Assembly: GCA_902782125.1 (NCBI GenBank)
Contig: CACZMA010000006.1
Coordinates: forward strand, 1-64,000
Direction: 5' to 3'
Source: Oscillospiraceae bacterium
GTDB taxonomy: Bacteria; Bacillota; Clostridia; Saccharofermentanales; Saccharofermentanaceae
DNA length: 64,000 nt
The position numbers and the translations under genes are program-made. Each line of letters begins with the position of its first letter. The stretch's first letter is position 1. Shown piece after piece: positions 17,384 through 26,826 of the stretch. A model generated the notes under the pieces. That model was not told where the DNA came from and did no database searches. It saw only the letters and a program-made list of their open reading frames with translations.

Positions 17384-19945
17384 ATGAGTAAGTCCAAAGA
17401 AATAAAGGCCGGAAAGATTATTTCCGAAGTGTTCTTCGGATTGGGAATGCTTGTCTTATCACTTCTGTCACTTACTGTCTTTTGGGTGATCGATACCTGG
17501 AAGTCGATATCTTTCGGGGAGATAGTGCTTCAGCTGTCATCTCCTATAGAAGGAACCAGCTCGGATATCATAAATATGTTCTATTTGAGATGTCTGCTTC
17601 CTGCAGTACTGATAGCAATTACACTGACAGTTGTCGGGATAATTATAAAGATCCGAAAGTTCCGTGTAATGTTATTGCACTTGATGTCTATTTATCTGGC
17701 TTTGGTTACGCTGGTTGTTTCCATTATCTTTTTTGACAGGCAATTCGGAGCGCTTGATTATTATCAGAATATCAATACAGAATCCGAATTCATCGAGCTC
17801 AACTATGTTGATCCTGCAACTGTGGATATAGTGTTCCCGAAGCAGAAACGTAATCTGATATACATTTATCTTGAGTCAATGGAGATCTCATATTCAGACA
17901 AGGATAACGGCGGTTATTTGAACGATAATTGCATTCCCGAGCTAACAGAACTGGCCTATGAAGGAGAGTGCTTTGCAGCTCCACAAGGCGGATTGAACGG
18001 TGCCAGACCGCTTTTTGGGACGCAATACACCATGGGCGGAATGCTTGCCCAAAATGCAGGCCTTCCGATGTTTGGCAATCTGGGTAATTCAGCGGAGTTT
18101 CAGGATGACTTCTATCCCGGAGCTACTACTCTTGGAGATATCCTTGCGGATAACGGATATGTGCAGGAACTTATGGTTGGTTCCGATGCTGAATTTGGCG
18201 GGAGGGCCAAGTTTTTTGAACAGCATGGAGGTTATGAGATCTTTGATCTGTCAACTGCCAGAGACAGAGGATATATTCCTGAAGATTATTATGTCTGGTG
18301 GGGTTTTGAGGATGCAAAGCTCTTTGAATATGCAAAGGCAGAAGTGACGGCGCTTGCTGCAAGCGGCGAGCCATTCAATTTTACTATGCTGACTGCAGAT
18401 ACACATTTTCCCAATGGCCTTGTTTGCGATAAATGTGGAAGTGAGTACAGCTCTCAATACGAGAATGTTATAGCTTGTTCGAGTAAGCAGGTGTACGATT
18501 TCATCGAATGGATCAAAGAGCAAGATTTTTATGATAACACAACGATTATCATTTCCGGTGATCACCTGACTATGGATTCGGATTTCAGTAATTCTGTGTC
18601 TGACGATTATGAACGCAAGACTTATGTTGCGATAATCAATTCTGCTGTCGACCGGGATACTGAAGAGGAGAGGATCTACTCAACTCTGGATCTGTTTCCG
18701 ACCACGCTCACGGCTTTGGGGTGTGAACTTGGGAGTAACAGGCTTGCCTTGGGAACTGATCTATACTCTGAGATGCCGACACTGATCGAAGAAAACGACA
18801 TAACCTATGTAAACCGAGAACTTGCAAAGGACTCCCCGTTTGTTGAAACGAATATTGCCACTTGGGATAAGTACAACCTTAAGGCATTGGATTACAACTG
18901 CGAGTTGAATGTTGAGACAAGACAGATAAGCGGGGATGAAGCCGGTTATCTTGTTATGATAACGGGTCTGGAACTGTTCGGTGACACGGATAAGAAGATA
19001 TATGCTACCTTGACAGGTTCTGACGGCAGTGAGCTGGCAAGGAATCGTATGATCAGAAGGTATGACCTGTGGTTTGGCACTGTGTTTGATGCTGACTTAT
19101 TTGAGATTGATGTACCGGTGCTTTTGAAGATCGAAGTCGAAGATGCTGATGGGCAGTATCACACGGTCGTCTCGAGAGATATTGCTTGGGAATCAGACCT
19201 GTCTACCATGCATCGGGATATTGATATGTACCTGAATTGGATCTCGGGACTTGAAGATGTATCTGTATTGATGGCAGTACAGGATGAAGCTGCCTGGCAG
19301 ATGTCAGATTCGACCATTGAGATACTCAGAAGTAATATGGGGTTGGAAGCTGATCTGTATATGCGTTGCAGTTACTGCGCTGTGATCGATAACGGTAATG
19401 TCATATATGAACAGACCTCACCGGATTCTGCTGTAAGCATGTCGGGAGTGCTTTCGAGCGGAACCGGATACAACCTGATGAGTGCCAGCTTTGATTATGG
19501 TTGTGCATGCTTGATCGAGATAGACGGAGTTCAATATGCTCCGAATACCCGCGGACTCAATATCGTTGTATATGACAACAGGACCGGAGAGGTAATCGAT
19601 GCCTGTGTATTTGATACTTTCGCCTCTGATTGTCTTATCGATCATACTGATTTTGCTGAGTATGGAGATGTCGATTTTGAATACGATGAGGATGCTGTGA
19701 CATTGGACGTCAGTGTGACAATAGACAGCAAGCCGAATTACAGTAATTCGATACTGTTCATATGGGATAAGGATAGCCTCTCTTCTCCATTGAAGATAGA
19801 TCTGTCAGATAAAGTTACGGATGAGAGCAGAGTGTGCAGCGCTTCTGTTGATATCAGCGGATTTGATCCTGATACATTGTATTGTTCGATCTATATTAAG
19901 AATGATGCCGTGGTAGGAAGATACAGGACGAAGGTATTTGAATAA
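17384..19945 (+). CDS. LtaS/MdoB-like phosphoglycerol transferase with C-terminal ILEI/FAM3-like domain
   Basis: Membrane-anchored sulfatase-fold enzyme (853 residues), likely transferring phosphoglycerol or a similar group onto a surface glycan. About three membrane segments (residues 10-130) are followed by the extracellular alkaline-phosphatase-superfamily domain (about 155-460). This has metal ligand Glu164 in YLESMEIS, candidate nucleophile Thr216 in QYTMGGMLAQ, TADTHFPNG, and Asp393-His394 in SGDHLTMD. After a beta-rich region, residues about 622-752 match the ILEI/FAM3 (POMGnT1 stem-like) pattern: VSVLMAVQDEAA, then YAPNTRGLNIVVYDN and TGEVID. The ATG at 17384 is chosen from the -10 spacing and homology to the paralogue start. 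It is transcribed away from the sugar transferase by its own promoter. Confidence 0.85.
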   Translation: MSKSKEIKAGKIISEVFFGLGMLVLSLLSLTVFWVIDTWKSISFGEIVLQLSSPIEGTSSDIINMFYLRCLLPAVLIAITLTVVGIIIKIRKFRVMLLHLMSIYLALVTLVVSIIFFDRQFGALDYYQNINTESEFIELNYVDPATVDIVFPKQKRNLIYIYLESMEISYSDKDNGGYLNDNCIPELTELAYEGECFAAPQGGLNGARPLFGTQYTMGGMLAQNAGLPMFGNLGNSAEFQDDFYPGATTLGDILADNGYVQELMVGSDAEFGGRAKFFEQHGGYEIFDLSTARDRGYIPEDYYVWWGFEDAKLFEYAKAEVTALAASGEPFNFTMLTADTHFPNGLVCDKCGSEYSSQYENVIACSSKQVYDFIEWIKEQDFYDNTTIIISGDHLTMDSDFSNSVSDDYERKTYVAIINSAVDRDTEEERIYSTLDLFPTTLTALGCELGSNRLALGTDLYSEMPTLIEENDITYVNRELAKDSPFVETNIATWDKYNLKALDYNCELNVETRQISGDEAGYLVMITGLELFGDTDKKIYATLTGSDGSELARNRMIRRYDLWFGTVFDADLFEIDVPVLLKIEVEDADGQYHTVVSRDIAWESDLSTMHRDIDMYLNWISGLEDVSVLMAVQDEAAWQMSDSTIEILRSNMGLEADLYMRCSYCAVIDNGNVIYEQTSPDSAVSMSGVLSSGTGYNLMSASFDYGCACLIEIDGVQYAPNTRGLNIVVYDNRTGEVIDACVFDTFASDCLIDHTDFAEYGDVDFEYDEDAVTLDVSVTIDSKPNYSNSILFIWDKDSLSSPLKIDLSDKVTDESRVCSASVDISGFDPDTLYCSIYIKNDAVVGRYRTKVFE

Positions 19946-19947
19946 CC

Positions 19948-21246
19948 TTACGTCGGGATTGAAGCTTTTTTGGCCGTGCTATTCCTGAAGCGGGAGATTA
20001 TCTCAATGATGAGCGATAACGCAGTAAGAAGCATTATCAAAACATGCCCGAGATTGATAAATACCACAGACAGCGTAAATCCTATATACGGCGGGATGAC
20101 CCATACATCTGTCAGATATCCGTTCATAAATGTTACCGGCGCGAACATCATAAAGAAAGCAAATGCATAGAGATAGTCAACGATACCCTTGCGGCTCTCT
20201 TGCATGAAGAATACGAACGGGATTATGTAGAAGCATGCGCAGTACTCAAAAGAGAACGAGGGAACAGCTATCAGTATCACGGTCAGGCAAAGCAGCTTCT
20301 TCCATCTCTCCTTGAGCAATATGCATCCTGCAATCATAACAATGCAAATGACTATGAGAAGTGCAGTCTGCTTGGGAGAGACCATGCTTCCGTCTTTACC
20401 GAACAGCCACTTCAACACTGATATATTGGTGCTGAGATCGATCCTTGCACCGATTCCCGTCTTATCGTAATTAGTAGTATCGGTCCCGCTTGTCAGATTT
20501 GATATGAAACTGCGCAGAGATTCGATGCCATCAAAAAACCAGAAGGGCAGGAAAAAAGCAACAATCCCATATATTGCGGTCCTGATGGTATCTTTCCATC
20601 TCTTCTCGAGGAGGAGGATCACTCCAAAAATGGCCGGATAGATCTTAAGAGAAGCTGACAGAGCCAGACAGATGTATGAGATCTCTCGTATAATCTTATT
20701 CTCAGAATGCATTCCTAAGACGAATGCTATCAGGAGCACCAAAGACAGTCCCAGGATATTTGCACGTTCCCATTGGAAGATAATAGGTGCGGCAAAAAGG
20801 ATAGATATAGTTACCGCAAGGATATAGAATTTGCTCTTAGCCCTTAACATGTATAGGCAGAACAGTATAAGCGCAATAATAAACAACTGTGAGAAGACTA
20901 CTGTCATCACGGTGCCCTGAGGAGTAGCTCTCATTGCCTTTGCTCCGTTTGCGGCTATCTCCGGGGGAAAGCAAAGTGACAGGGCCCTATAGATCACATA
21001 ACATAAAGCGGGATATATGGCGCCCATCTCGACATTCTCATAAGGATCAGCGCCACGTGCAAATTCGATCGGATTGAACAGATCCATAAAGCTGTCCTGT
21101 CTGTCTGTATAGAAGAGTCCGAGAAGTGATTCTGAAGAAGAAGCCAATGCAAAGAGCACTGTATTTGCCAGTGCTGAAAAAAAGAGCAGGAAAAACAATT
21201 TCTGCGAATCAAATTCCTTCAGCGAGAGCTTGGTGTCCATAGTCAT
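19948..21246 (-). CDS. GT87 / DUF2029-like membrane glycosyltransferase
   Basis: 432-residue polytopic membrane protein. The first outer loop has FNPIEFARGADPYENVEMGAIYPAL-type residues, the NP...DPY...YPPL pattern of GT87-like enzymes. A later segment SASLKIYPAIFGVILLLEKRW carries the conserved Lys-x-Tyr-Pro. It probably uses a polyprenyl-phosphate sugar on the outer face. The start codon overlaps the stop of the upstream GT2 gene as ATGA (21243-21246). That GT2 resembles enzymes making polyprenyl-phosphate sugars, so the coupled pair suggests that it makes the lipid donor and this protein uses it. That pairing is inference from known gene pairs. It converges with the 17384 gene, leaving only two bases between stops. 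Confidence 0.75.
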   Translation of the reverse strand: MTMDTKLSLKEFDSQKLFFLLFFSALANTVLFALASSSESLLGLFYTDRQDSFMDLFNPIEFARGADPYENVEMGAIYPALCYVIYRALSLCFPPEIAANGAKAMRATPQGTVMTVVFSQLFIIALILFCLYMLRAKSKFYILAVTISILFAAPIIFQWERANILGLSLVLLIAFVLGMHSENKIIREISYICLALSASLKIYPAIFGVILLLEKRWKDTIRTAIYGIVAFFLPFWFFDGIESLRSFISNLTSGTDTTNYDKTGIGARIDLSTNISVLKWLFGKDGSMVSPKQTALLIVICIVMIAGCILLKERWKKLLCLTVILIAVPSFSFEYCACFYIIPFVFFMQESRKGIVDYLYAFAFFMMFAPVTFMNGYLTDVWVIPPYIGFTLSVVFINLGHVLIMLLTALSLIIEIISRFRNSTAKKASIPT

Positions 21247-22232
21247 CCTTTATATTCTCTGGTATAAGGTTCCCAGGTCCTGTCGCTTATTACAAATCTG
21301 GGCCTTCTCTTGGTCTCAAGGTATATCTTGCCGATATAGGTGCCTATTACGCCCAATGAAAGCAACTGTATGCCTCCAAGAAAACTGATAATAACAATGG
21401 TGGATGCCCATCCGTCAGTTGTATTACCTAACAAAGCTCCGACAATTACCCATATAATACCAAGAAAACCCAAAAAGCTTACGAAGCATCCTATGAATGT
21501 AATGATCGATATGGGCTTGATGGAAAGACTCGTAATACCATCAAACGCGAGGTGGAGCATCTTGCTCAGCGGATAGTGACTCTTGCCGGCAATTCTCTCG
21601 TGTCTTTCATAGTAAACACTATCTGTCTTGAAACCAACAAGAGGAACCATTCCGCGAAGGAAGAGGTTGACTTCACCGTAATCTTCGAATTCGTCGAGGA
21701 CTCTGCTGCTCATGAGTCTGTAATCTGCGTGGTTATAAACTATATCAGCACCAAGGGCATTAAGAACCTTATAATATCCCTGAGCTGTTGTGCGTTTAAA
21801 CCAGGTATCAGAATCCCGGTTGTTCCTTACACCGTAGACAACCTCAGCTCCTGCAAGGTATTTGTCTACCATCTCGTCCATCGCGTTTATGTCATCTTGA
21901 CCGTCGCAGTCAATGGAAATAGTGATATCACAATGCTTCTTGGCTTCCATGAGACCTGCAAGGACTGTGCTCTGATGGCCGCGGTTCCTGCTCTGGGTAA
22001 TCCCCAGATAATGCTCGTCCTGTGAAGCGAGATCGCAGATTATATCCCAGGTCTTATCTTTTGAACCGTCATTAACAAACAGGATCCTGCTCTTGCTGCT
22101 TATCTTCCCGCTCTCTGTAAGGGCTGTAATCTTTCCGAGGAACATTGGGGCTGTCTCCGGCAGAACTTCCTGTTCGTTATAACAGGGTATAATGATCCAA
22201 AGTATCGGTTTTCCTTCAACAGCTTGTTCCAT
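21243..22232 (-). CDS. GT2 polyprenyl-phosphate glycosyltransferase with two C-terminal membrane helices
   Basis: 329-residue DPM1/GtrB/ArnC-type enzyme that transfers a sugar from a nucleotide donor to polyprenyl phosphate on the cytoplasmic side. The N-terminal domain has IIIPCYNEQEVLP, FVNDGSKDKTWD and the metal-binding SIDCDGQDD. The mid-region has RNNRDSDTWFKR and LMSSRVLDEF. Two hydrophobic helices lie near residues 240-310. AGGAGG precedes the ATG and a TGTTATAAT -10 lies at 22256-22264. It is translationally coupled to the GT87-like gene downstream. Confidence 0.9.
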   Translation of the reverse strand: MEQAVEGKPILWIIIPCYNEQEVLPETAPMFLGKITALTESGKISSKSRILFVNDGSKDKTWDIICDLASQDEHYLGITQSRNRGHQSTVLAGLMEAKKHCDITISIDCDGQDDINAMDEMVDKYLAGAEVVYGVRNNRDSDTWFKRTTAQGYYKVLNALGADIVYNHADYRLMSSRVLDEFEDYGEVNLFLRGMVPLVGFKTDSVYYERHERIAGKSHYPLSKMLHLAFDGITSLSIKPISIITFIGCFVSFLGFLGIIWVIVGALLGNTTDGWASTIVIISFLGGIQLLSLGVIGTYIGKIYLETKRRPRFVISDRTWEPYTREYKG

Positions 22233-22255
22233 AATGCCTCCTAAAATATCTTTGT

Positions 22256-22264
22256 ATTATAACA
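22256..22264 (-). promoter_or_regulatory. Extended -10 for the GT2-GT87 pair
   Basis: TGT-TATAAT on the minus strand. Unlike its neighbours it leaves a leader of about 17 nt that contains AGGAGG. Confidence 0.5.
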
Positions 22265-22294
22265 TAGGAATATTAATCTGTATTTTCCACAATA

Positions 22295-22303
22295 TGCTAT
22301 CAT
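22295..22303 (+). promoter_or_regulatory. Extended -10, leaderless type, before the 22312 fragment
   Basis: TGC-TATCAT followed by eight bases and a TTG at 22312. Same layout as before 17384 and 24251, so it marks the 5' end of a third paralogue. Confidence 0.5.
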
Positions 22304-22311
22304 TACTCCGA

Positions 22312-22440
22312 TTGAAAGCAGCAAAAAACAAATCAAAAAGCCCGGCATCATCCGCATCGTTATCGCGGCCGTTCTTTTCTTCGTCCTCGCGCTCCTTGTC
22401 ACCACAATGGTCTGGTGCATGGGCTACTGGCACGATATCA
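22312..22440 (+). pseudogene. 5' fragment of a third phosphoglycerol transferase gene
   Basis: Only the first about 43 codons remain. From the TTG at 22312 the sequence codes LKAAKNKSKS, like NKAKEKSKAS of the 24251 gene, then shifts frame by one base and continues as GIIRIVIAAVLFFVLALL and the rest of the first membrane helix. Positions 22342-22440 are base-for-base identical to 24282-24380. At 22440/22441 the sequence switches abruptly to an internal part of a sugar transferase. The fragment cannot give a working enzyme as it stands. A wrong contig join is at least as likely as a true deletion. Confidence 0.75.
22342..22440 (+). repeat. 99-nt exact repeat, copy 1 (phosphoglycerol transferase 5' part)
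   Basis: Identical to 24282-24380. The flanking bases differ on both sides. Its right end (GATATCA) is a breakpoint in both copies. Confidence 0.95.
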
Positions 22441-23249
22441 ATCCCTGTTCTTAAGATGGAAGGCATCCTCGACTATATCAAGGAGAATGCCATCAACGAA
22501 GTCTTCATCTTCTTAAGACACGGTGAGTCAGGCAAGCTCATGAGCAAGTTCATGATCATGGGCCTCACGGTTCATGTAGGTCTTGATCTCGAACTCCGTA
22601 ACCTGTCCAATGTCACTATCGATCAGCTCGCGAACTATACCATCGTTACCTCGACAATCTCCCGTGCTACAGTCGGAGAACTCTTCGTTAAGCGTGCATT
22701 CGATATCTTTGTAGGTATTATCGGTCTGATAGTTACCGCAATCACATTTATCTTTGTAGCGCCGATCATCAAGATACAGTCTCCCGGACCTGTATTCTTC
22801 GTTCAGAAGAGAGTAGGTAAGAACGGACGCGTCTTCAACATGATCAAGTTCCGTTCGATGCATGTCGATGCCGACTACCATAAAGCGGCACTTTGTTCAA
22901 GGTCGACGATGACCCGAGATGCTTCCCGTTTGGTAAGTTCATGCGTCTGGCTTCGATAGACGAGCTTCCGCAGTTCATCAATATCCTCATGGGAGACATG
23001 TCCCTGGTAGGAACGCGTCCTCCGACGTTAGACGAGTTCGAGCTCTATAAGACCCACCACATGAGCCGTCTTGCCATGAAGCCCGGTCTTACCGGTATGT
23101 GGCAGATCTCCGGAAGGTCGAAGATAACTGACTTCGAGGAAGTCGTAAAGCTCGATAATGAATATATCCGTAACTTCTCACTGCCGCTGGACATCAAGAT
23201 CATTGCCAAGACATTCTTTACAGTCCTGAGCCGTAAGGGTTCGAAGTAA
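22441..23249 (+). pseudogene. 3' part of a second sugar transferase, frameshifted
   Basis: Starts abruptly at codons for IPVLKMEGILDYIKENAI, which in the 15966 gene are about residue 190, so the N-terminal membrane half is absent. The 22441-22893 part encodes protein identical to the first copy while differing at numerous synonymous bases, which implies long selection on both. The frame breaks at 22893/22894, the same place as in copy 1, and resumes as [38 protein letters not shown] and [12 protein letters not shown] to 23249. It is probably part of an intact gene elsewhere that was joined here by assembly. Confidence 0.8.
22795..22893 (+). repeat. 99-nt exact repeat, copy 2 (sugar transferase)
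   Basis: Identical to 16884-16982. It ends at the frame break of this copy. Confidence 0.95.
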
Positions 23250-23261
23250 ATTATTCTCTGA

Positions 23262-24197
23262 TTACCTGTTCTTTTTCCACTGCTCTGCGGACACGAGTTT
23301 GAACTCGAAGCTGCGCTTATCTTGCATAAGCAGATTCTGCAGGATAAGACCTGCAATGAACAGTAAGACTGCACACAGCATAATGAATCCACAGACAATC
23401 AATGTCGGAAATCTCGGTACGAGGCCGGTCTGTATGAATTCGATGAACAAGGGAATCATAAAACCTAGGCTGAGAAGAGCCAAAACTCCTGAAATCAGTC
23501 CGAAGAATCCTCTTGGTTTATAGTCTCGGAATAATCTGATTATTGTAGCAATGACCTTAAACCCGTCGGAATATGTGTTGAGCTTAGATTCGCTTCCTTC
23601 AGGTCTATCCCTATATTCGATTACAAGGTTCTTTACGCTCATGTTTCTGTGAATGGCGTGAATCGTCATCTCAGTCTCTATCTCGAATCCCTTTGAAAGA
23701 ACCGGGAATGTCTTAACGAAGTTGAAAGAGAAAGCCCTGAATCCGGTCATTATGTCCTTGATATCAGACTTGAAGATCGTATTGATGGAAGATCTTACAA
23801 GCGAGTTGCCCGTATTGTGGAAGGGTCTCTTGTTCTCCGTGAAGTATGTGCTCGAGAGCCTGTCTCCGATGACCATGTCGACTCCGTCTTCGAGGATCAT
23901 CCTTGCCATCTCGGGAGCGGACTCAGCAGGATATGTGCAATCGCCGTCTGTCATTATGTAACACTCGGCATCTATCTCACGGAACATACGCCGTATGACA
24001 TTGCCTTTGCCTTGCATGTGCTCGTCTCTTACGATAGCTCCGGCTTCCTTTGCCTCGCTTTTTGTATTGTCAGTAGAATTGTTGTCATAGACATAGATCA
24101 CCGCATCATCCGGCAAAGCTGCACGGAAGTCCGTTACGACTTTCCTTATTGTCTGTCCCTCGTTAAAGCAGGGAATAAGTACTGCAATCCTGTCCAT
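23262..24197 (-). CDS. GT2 DPM1-like glycosyltransferase with C-terminal membrane helices
   Basis: 311-residue family 2 glycosyltransferase, probably making a polyprenyl-phosphate sugar at the cytoplasmic face. Motifs: VLIPCFNEGQTIRKVV at the N terminus, YVYDNNSTDNT, and the metal-binding MTDGDCTYPAE near residue 98. Also seen are DRLSSTYF and IMTGFRAFS, typical of the DPM1/DPMS group. Two hydrophobic helices (about 230-290) anchor it. It converges with the sugar-transferase fragment and diverges from the 24251 gene. A TGTTATTCT -10 ends six bases before the ATG with no ribosome binding site, so a leaderless start is inferred. Confidence 0.88.
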   Translation of the reverse strand: MDRIAVLIPCFNEGQTIRKVVTDFRAALPDDAVIYVYDNNSTDNTKSEAKEAGAIVRDEHMQGKGNVIRRMFREIDAECYIMTDGDCTYPAESAPEMARMILEDGVDMVIGDRLSSTYFTENKRPFHNTGNSLVRSSINTIFKSDIKDIMTGFRAFSFNFVKTFPVLSKGFEIETEMTIHAIHRNMSVKNLVIEYRDRPEGSESKLNTYSDGFKVIATIIRLFRDYKPRGFFGLISGVLALLSLGFMIPLFIEFIQTGLVPRFPTLIVCGFIMLCAVLLFIAGLILQNLLMQDKRSFEFKLVSAEQWKKNR

Positions 24198-24203
24198 GTC
24201 AGT

Positions 24204-24212
24204 AGAATAACA
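24204..24212 (-). promoter_or_regulatory. Extended -10, leaderless type, for the 24197 gene
   Basis: TGT-TATTCT on the minus strand, then six bases (ACTGAC) and the ATG. Confidence 0.5.
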
Positions 24213-24233
24213 TAAAACGGGTACCTTCGGTTG

Positions 24234-24242
24234 TGATATTAT
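24234..24242 (+). promoter_or_regulatory. Extended -10, leaderless type, for the 24251 gene
   Basis: TGA-TATTAT followed by eight bases (TTATTCCT) and ATG. Divergent from the similar element at 24204-24212. Confidence 0.55.
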
Positions 24243-24250
24243 TTATTCCT

Positions 24251-26805
24251 ATGAATAAAGCAAAAGAGAAGTCCAAGGCATCCGGCATCATCCGCATCGT
24301 TATCGCGGCCGTTCTTTTCTTCGTCCTCGCGCTCCTTGTCACCACAATGGTCTGGTGCATGGGCTACTGGCACGATATCACGCCCCGATCGAAGGTACGG
24401 CGGAGAATGTCATGACCGCCTTCTACCTGAAGGCTCTGCTCCCGGCGGTGATAGCGGGGGTTGTTTTCGCGGTCGGGCTTGTGCTGCTTCGTAAGGCGGG
24501 GAAGCCCTCCAAGGTCTTTAAGATCGGTGCCTGGGTGGCAGCGGGGCTTGCTTTCGTCATTACCCTCGTGCTCTTCTGCAACCAGTACGGCGTCGTGAGA
24601 TACATCAGGTCCAGGTTCATGTCTTCAGACTTTATCTCGAGCAACTATGTCGACCCGCAGACCGTGAATATCACTTTCCCCGAGCAGAAGAGAAACCTAA
24701 TCTATATCTACTGCGAATCGATGGAGATGACCTACGCGGATACCGCGTCGGGAGGTGCTTCTGAGCAGAATGTCATCCCCGAGCTGACCGAGCTTGCGAT
24801 GGAGAACGAGTGCTTTGCAGGCGATTCGGGCTTCCTTGACGGAGGATACGTCACTACCGGCACGACCTATACCATGTCGGCGCTACTCGCACAGACGGCG
24901 GGCATCCCCATTAATTCGGACGGCAGCATCGGCAACGCGGCTTCGTCCTATGCCGATTCGTTCTATCCCGGCGCGACCGTCCTGGGAGACATCCTCGCGG
25001 ATGCCGGGTACAACCAGGAATTCATGTGCGGGTCGGTCGCGTATTTCGGAGGCAGGGAGCTGTACTTCGAAGGCCACGGAGGATATAAGATATTCGACTA
25101 CAAGTATGCTTCGGCCAACGACTATATCCCAAGAGGCTACAAGGTCTGGTGGGGCTACGAGGACTCCAAGATGTTCGAGTTCGCCAAGTCCGAGATCCTG
25201 GAGCTGGCCTCGCAGGATGCCCCGTTCAACTTTACGATGCTGACGGCGGATACACATTTTGAGGACGGGTATCTGTGCGATAAGTGCGGCAACGAGTTCG
25301 GCGATCAGTATTCCAACGTTATGAAGTGTTCGTCCGAGCAGGTCTATGAGTTCGTCGAGTGGGCGAAGCAGCAGGATTTCTACGAGAACACGACGATAAT
25401 CATTTGCGGTGACCACACCACGATGGACAGCGATTACTGCGAGAACGTGCCTGAGGATTATGTGCGTAAGACCTATGTCTGCGTGATCAACCCCGCGTGC
25501 TCGTGCGAGACTTCGGACCGCCGCGAGTACACCACGCTCGATATGTTCCCGACGACGCTGGCGGCACTGGGCTGCGAGATAGAAGGGGACAGGCTGGGAC
25601 TCGGCACGAACCTGTTCTCGTCCAGGCCGACTCTGATAGAGGAGTACGGGGCGGAATACCTTGACTCCGAGCTCGGCATGAAGACTGATTTCTACGATTC
25701 GATAGGCCAGTTCGACTATATTACTTCGGATATAATGAAACACCTGAGATACCTTGATATCCGAACGTCGTTGTCTTCCGGCGGCATGCTTGACGTGTCC
25801 TTCTGGGGCATCGAGAACGGCAAGGTTGAGATAGCATCCGCCAGAGGCGAGTTCTATTCGGGTGATATCCTCGCTGCTTCGTGCGACTTTACGCTTGGGG
25901 AGGATAAGACCTATACCGGCTCGTTCGACCTCAGTCAGCTCTCGTTCCGCGATGTGTTCTGCGGCACCATGAAGATCTACGTGACCGATGCGGAAGGCGT
26001 CGAGCACACCGCGTTTGTCAATGACGACAACATCTCGGTGCTCTCATGCGAGGATCTGTCGTCGTATCTCGAGATGCTTGCCGGGATGGACGATATGACC
26101 GTGCTCGTGGCGGTCAAGGATGAAGCTTCTACGAACCTTACTGCTGCAGATGTTCAGGCATTCGAGGCGTTGGGCGTACCCTGCGACCTTATGAACGCGT
26201 TCGGCTACTCTTACTATGCGGTCGCGGGCGGCGGACTTGCCGCGGCGGAGGTCTCCAACGAGATGCTTCAGACTTCCGGCGTTCTGTGCGACGGCACCCC
26301 CTATGAGATTACCAGCGCGGGTGCCTATAACGGCAAGGTCTGCTCGATCGAGATAGATAATGTGGAATATGCGCCCAACACCCGCGGGTTCAATTTCGTT
26401 GTGTACGACAACCTGACCGGCACCGTGGTCGACTGCAGGGCGTATGATGTCTACGATATCGGCTCGCCGTATTTCCTTACGGACGAGACTGTGGAGTTTA
26501 CTTATTCATACGATCCGGGTTCTAATGCGCTCTCTGTGTATGTGGGGTCCGCTGATATCGAGCTGCTCTCTTCGCACAACCCCTATGTCTATATCTATAT
26601 CTGGTCAGGCGATAAGCCCGCAGAGAATAACATGATCGTCCTTACCAAGGGCGAGGATGCCGAGGGGCGCATGTGCTTTACGGCGGATGACATATCCCTG
26701 GCGGGCTACGATCCGACGAGGTTCGGCATCATGCTGTTCGTCAAATGCCAGGACACCGGGTTCGTGGATTATAAGTGCAAGGTGTACGGGGATATTACCG
26801 GGTGA
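24251..26805 (+). pseudogene. LtaS/MdoB-like phosphoglycerol transferase with ILEI-like domain, frameshifted near the 5' end
   Basis: Paralogue of the 17384 enzyme, of distinctly higher GC. The first frame (24251-24380) encodes the start and first membrane helix. After 24380 the frame shifts, about a dozen codons that the paralogue has are missing, and the second frame runs from APIEGTAEN to 26805. The catalytic domain is intact: YCESMEMTYAD, TYTMSALLAQTAGIP, TADTHFEDGYLCD, ICGDHTTMDSD. A C-terminal ILEI/FAM3-like domain (about 26085-26460) follows with VLVAVKDEAS, YAPNTRGFNFVVYDN and TGTVVD. The remaining long frame alone would lack the N-terminal anchor. The break is the end of a 99-nt exact repeat, so a sequence or assembly error is likely and the real gene may be functional. 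Confidence 0.82.
24282..24380 (+). repeat. 99-nt exact repeat, copy 2 (phosphoglycerol transferase 5' part)
   Basis: Identical to 22342-22440. Its right end is the frame break of the 24251 gene. Confidence 0.95.
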
Positions 26806-26826
26806 TATCACACTTCGCGGCATATA

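Noticed and set aside
22192..22959. A continuous 255-codon frame across the chimeric junction
   Set aside because: Its first part reads the membrane helix of an LtaS-like gene in the wrong frame, so the frame is accidental; the region is described as two fragments.
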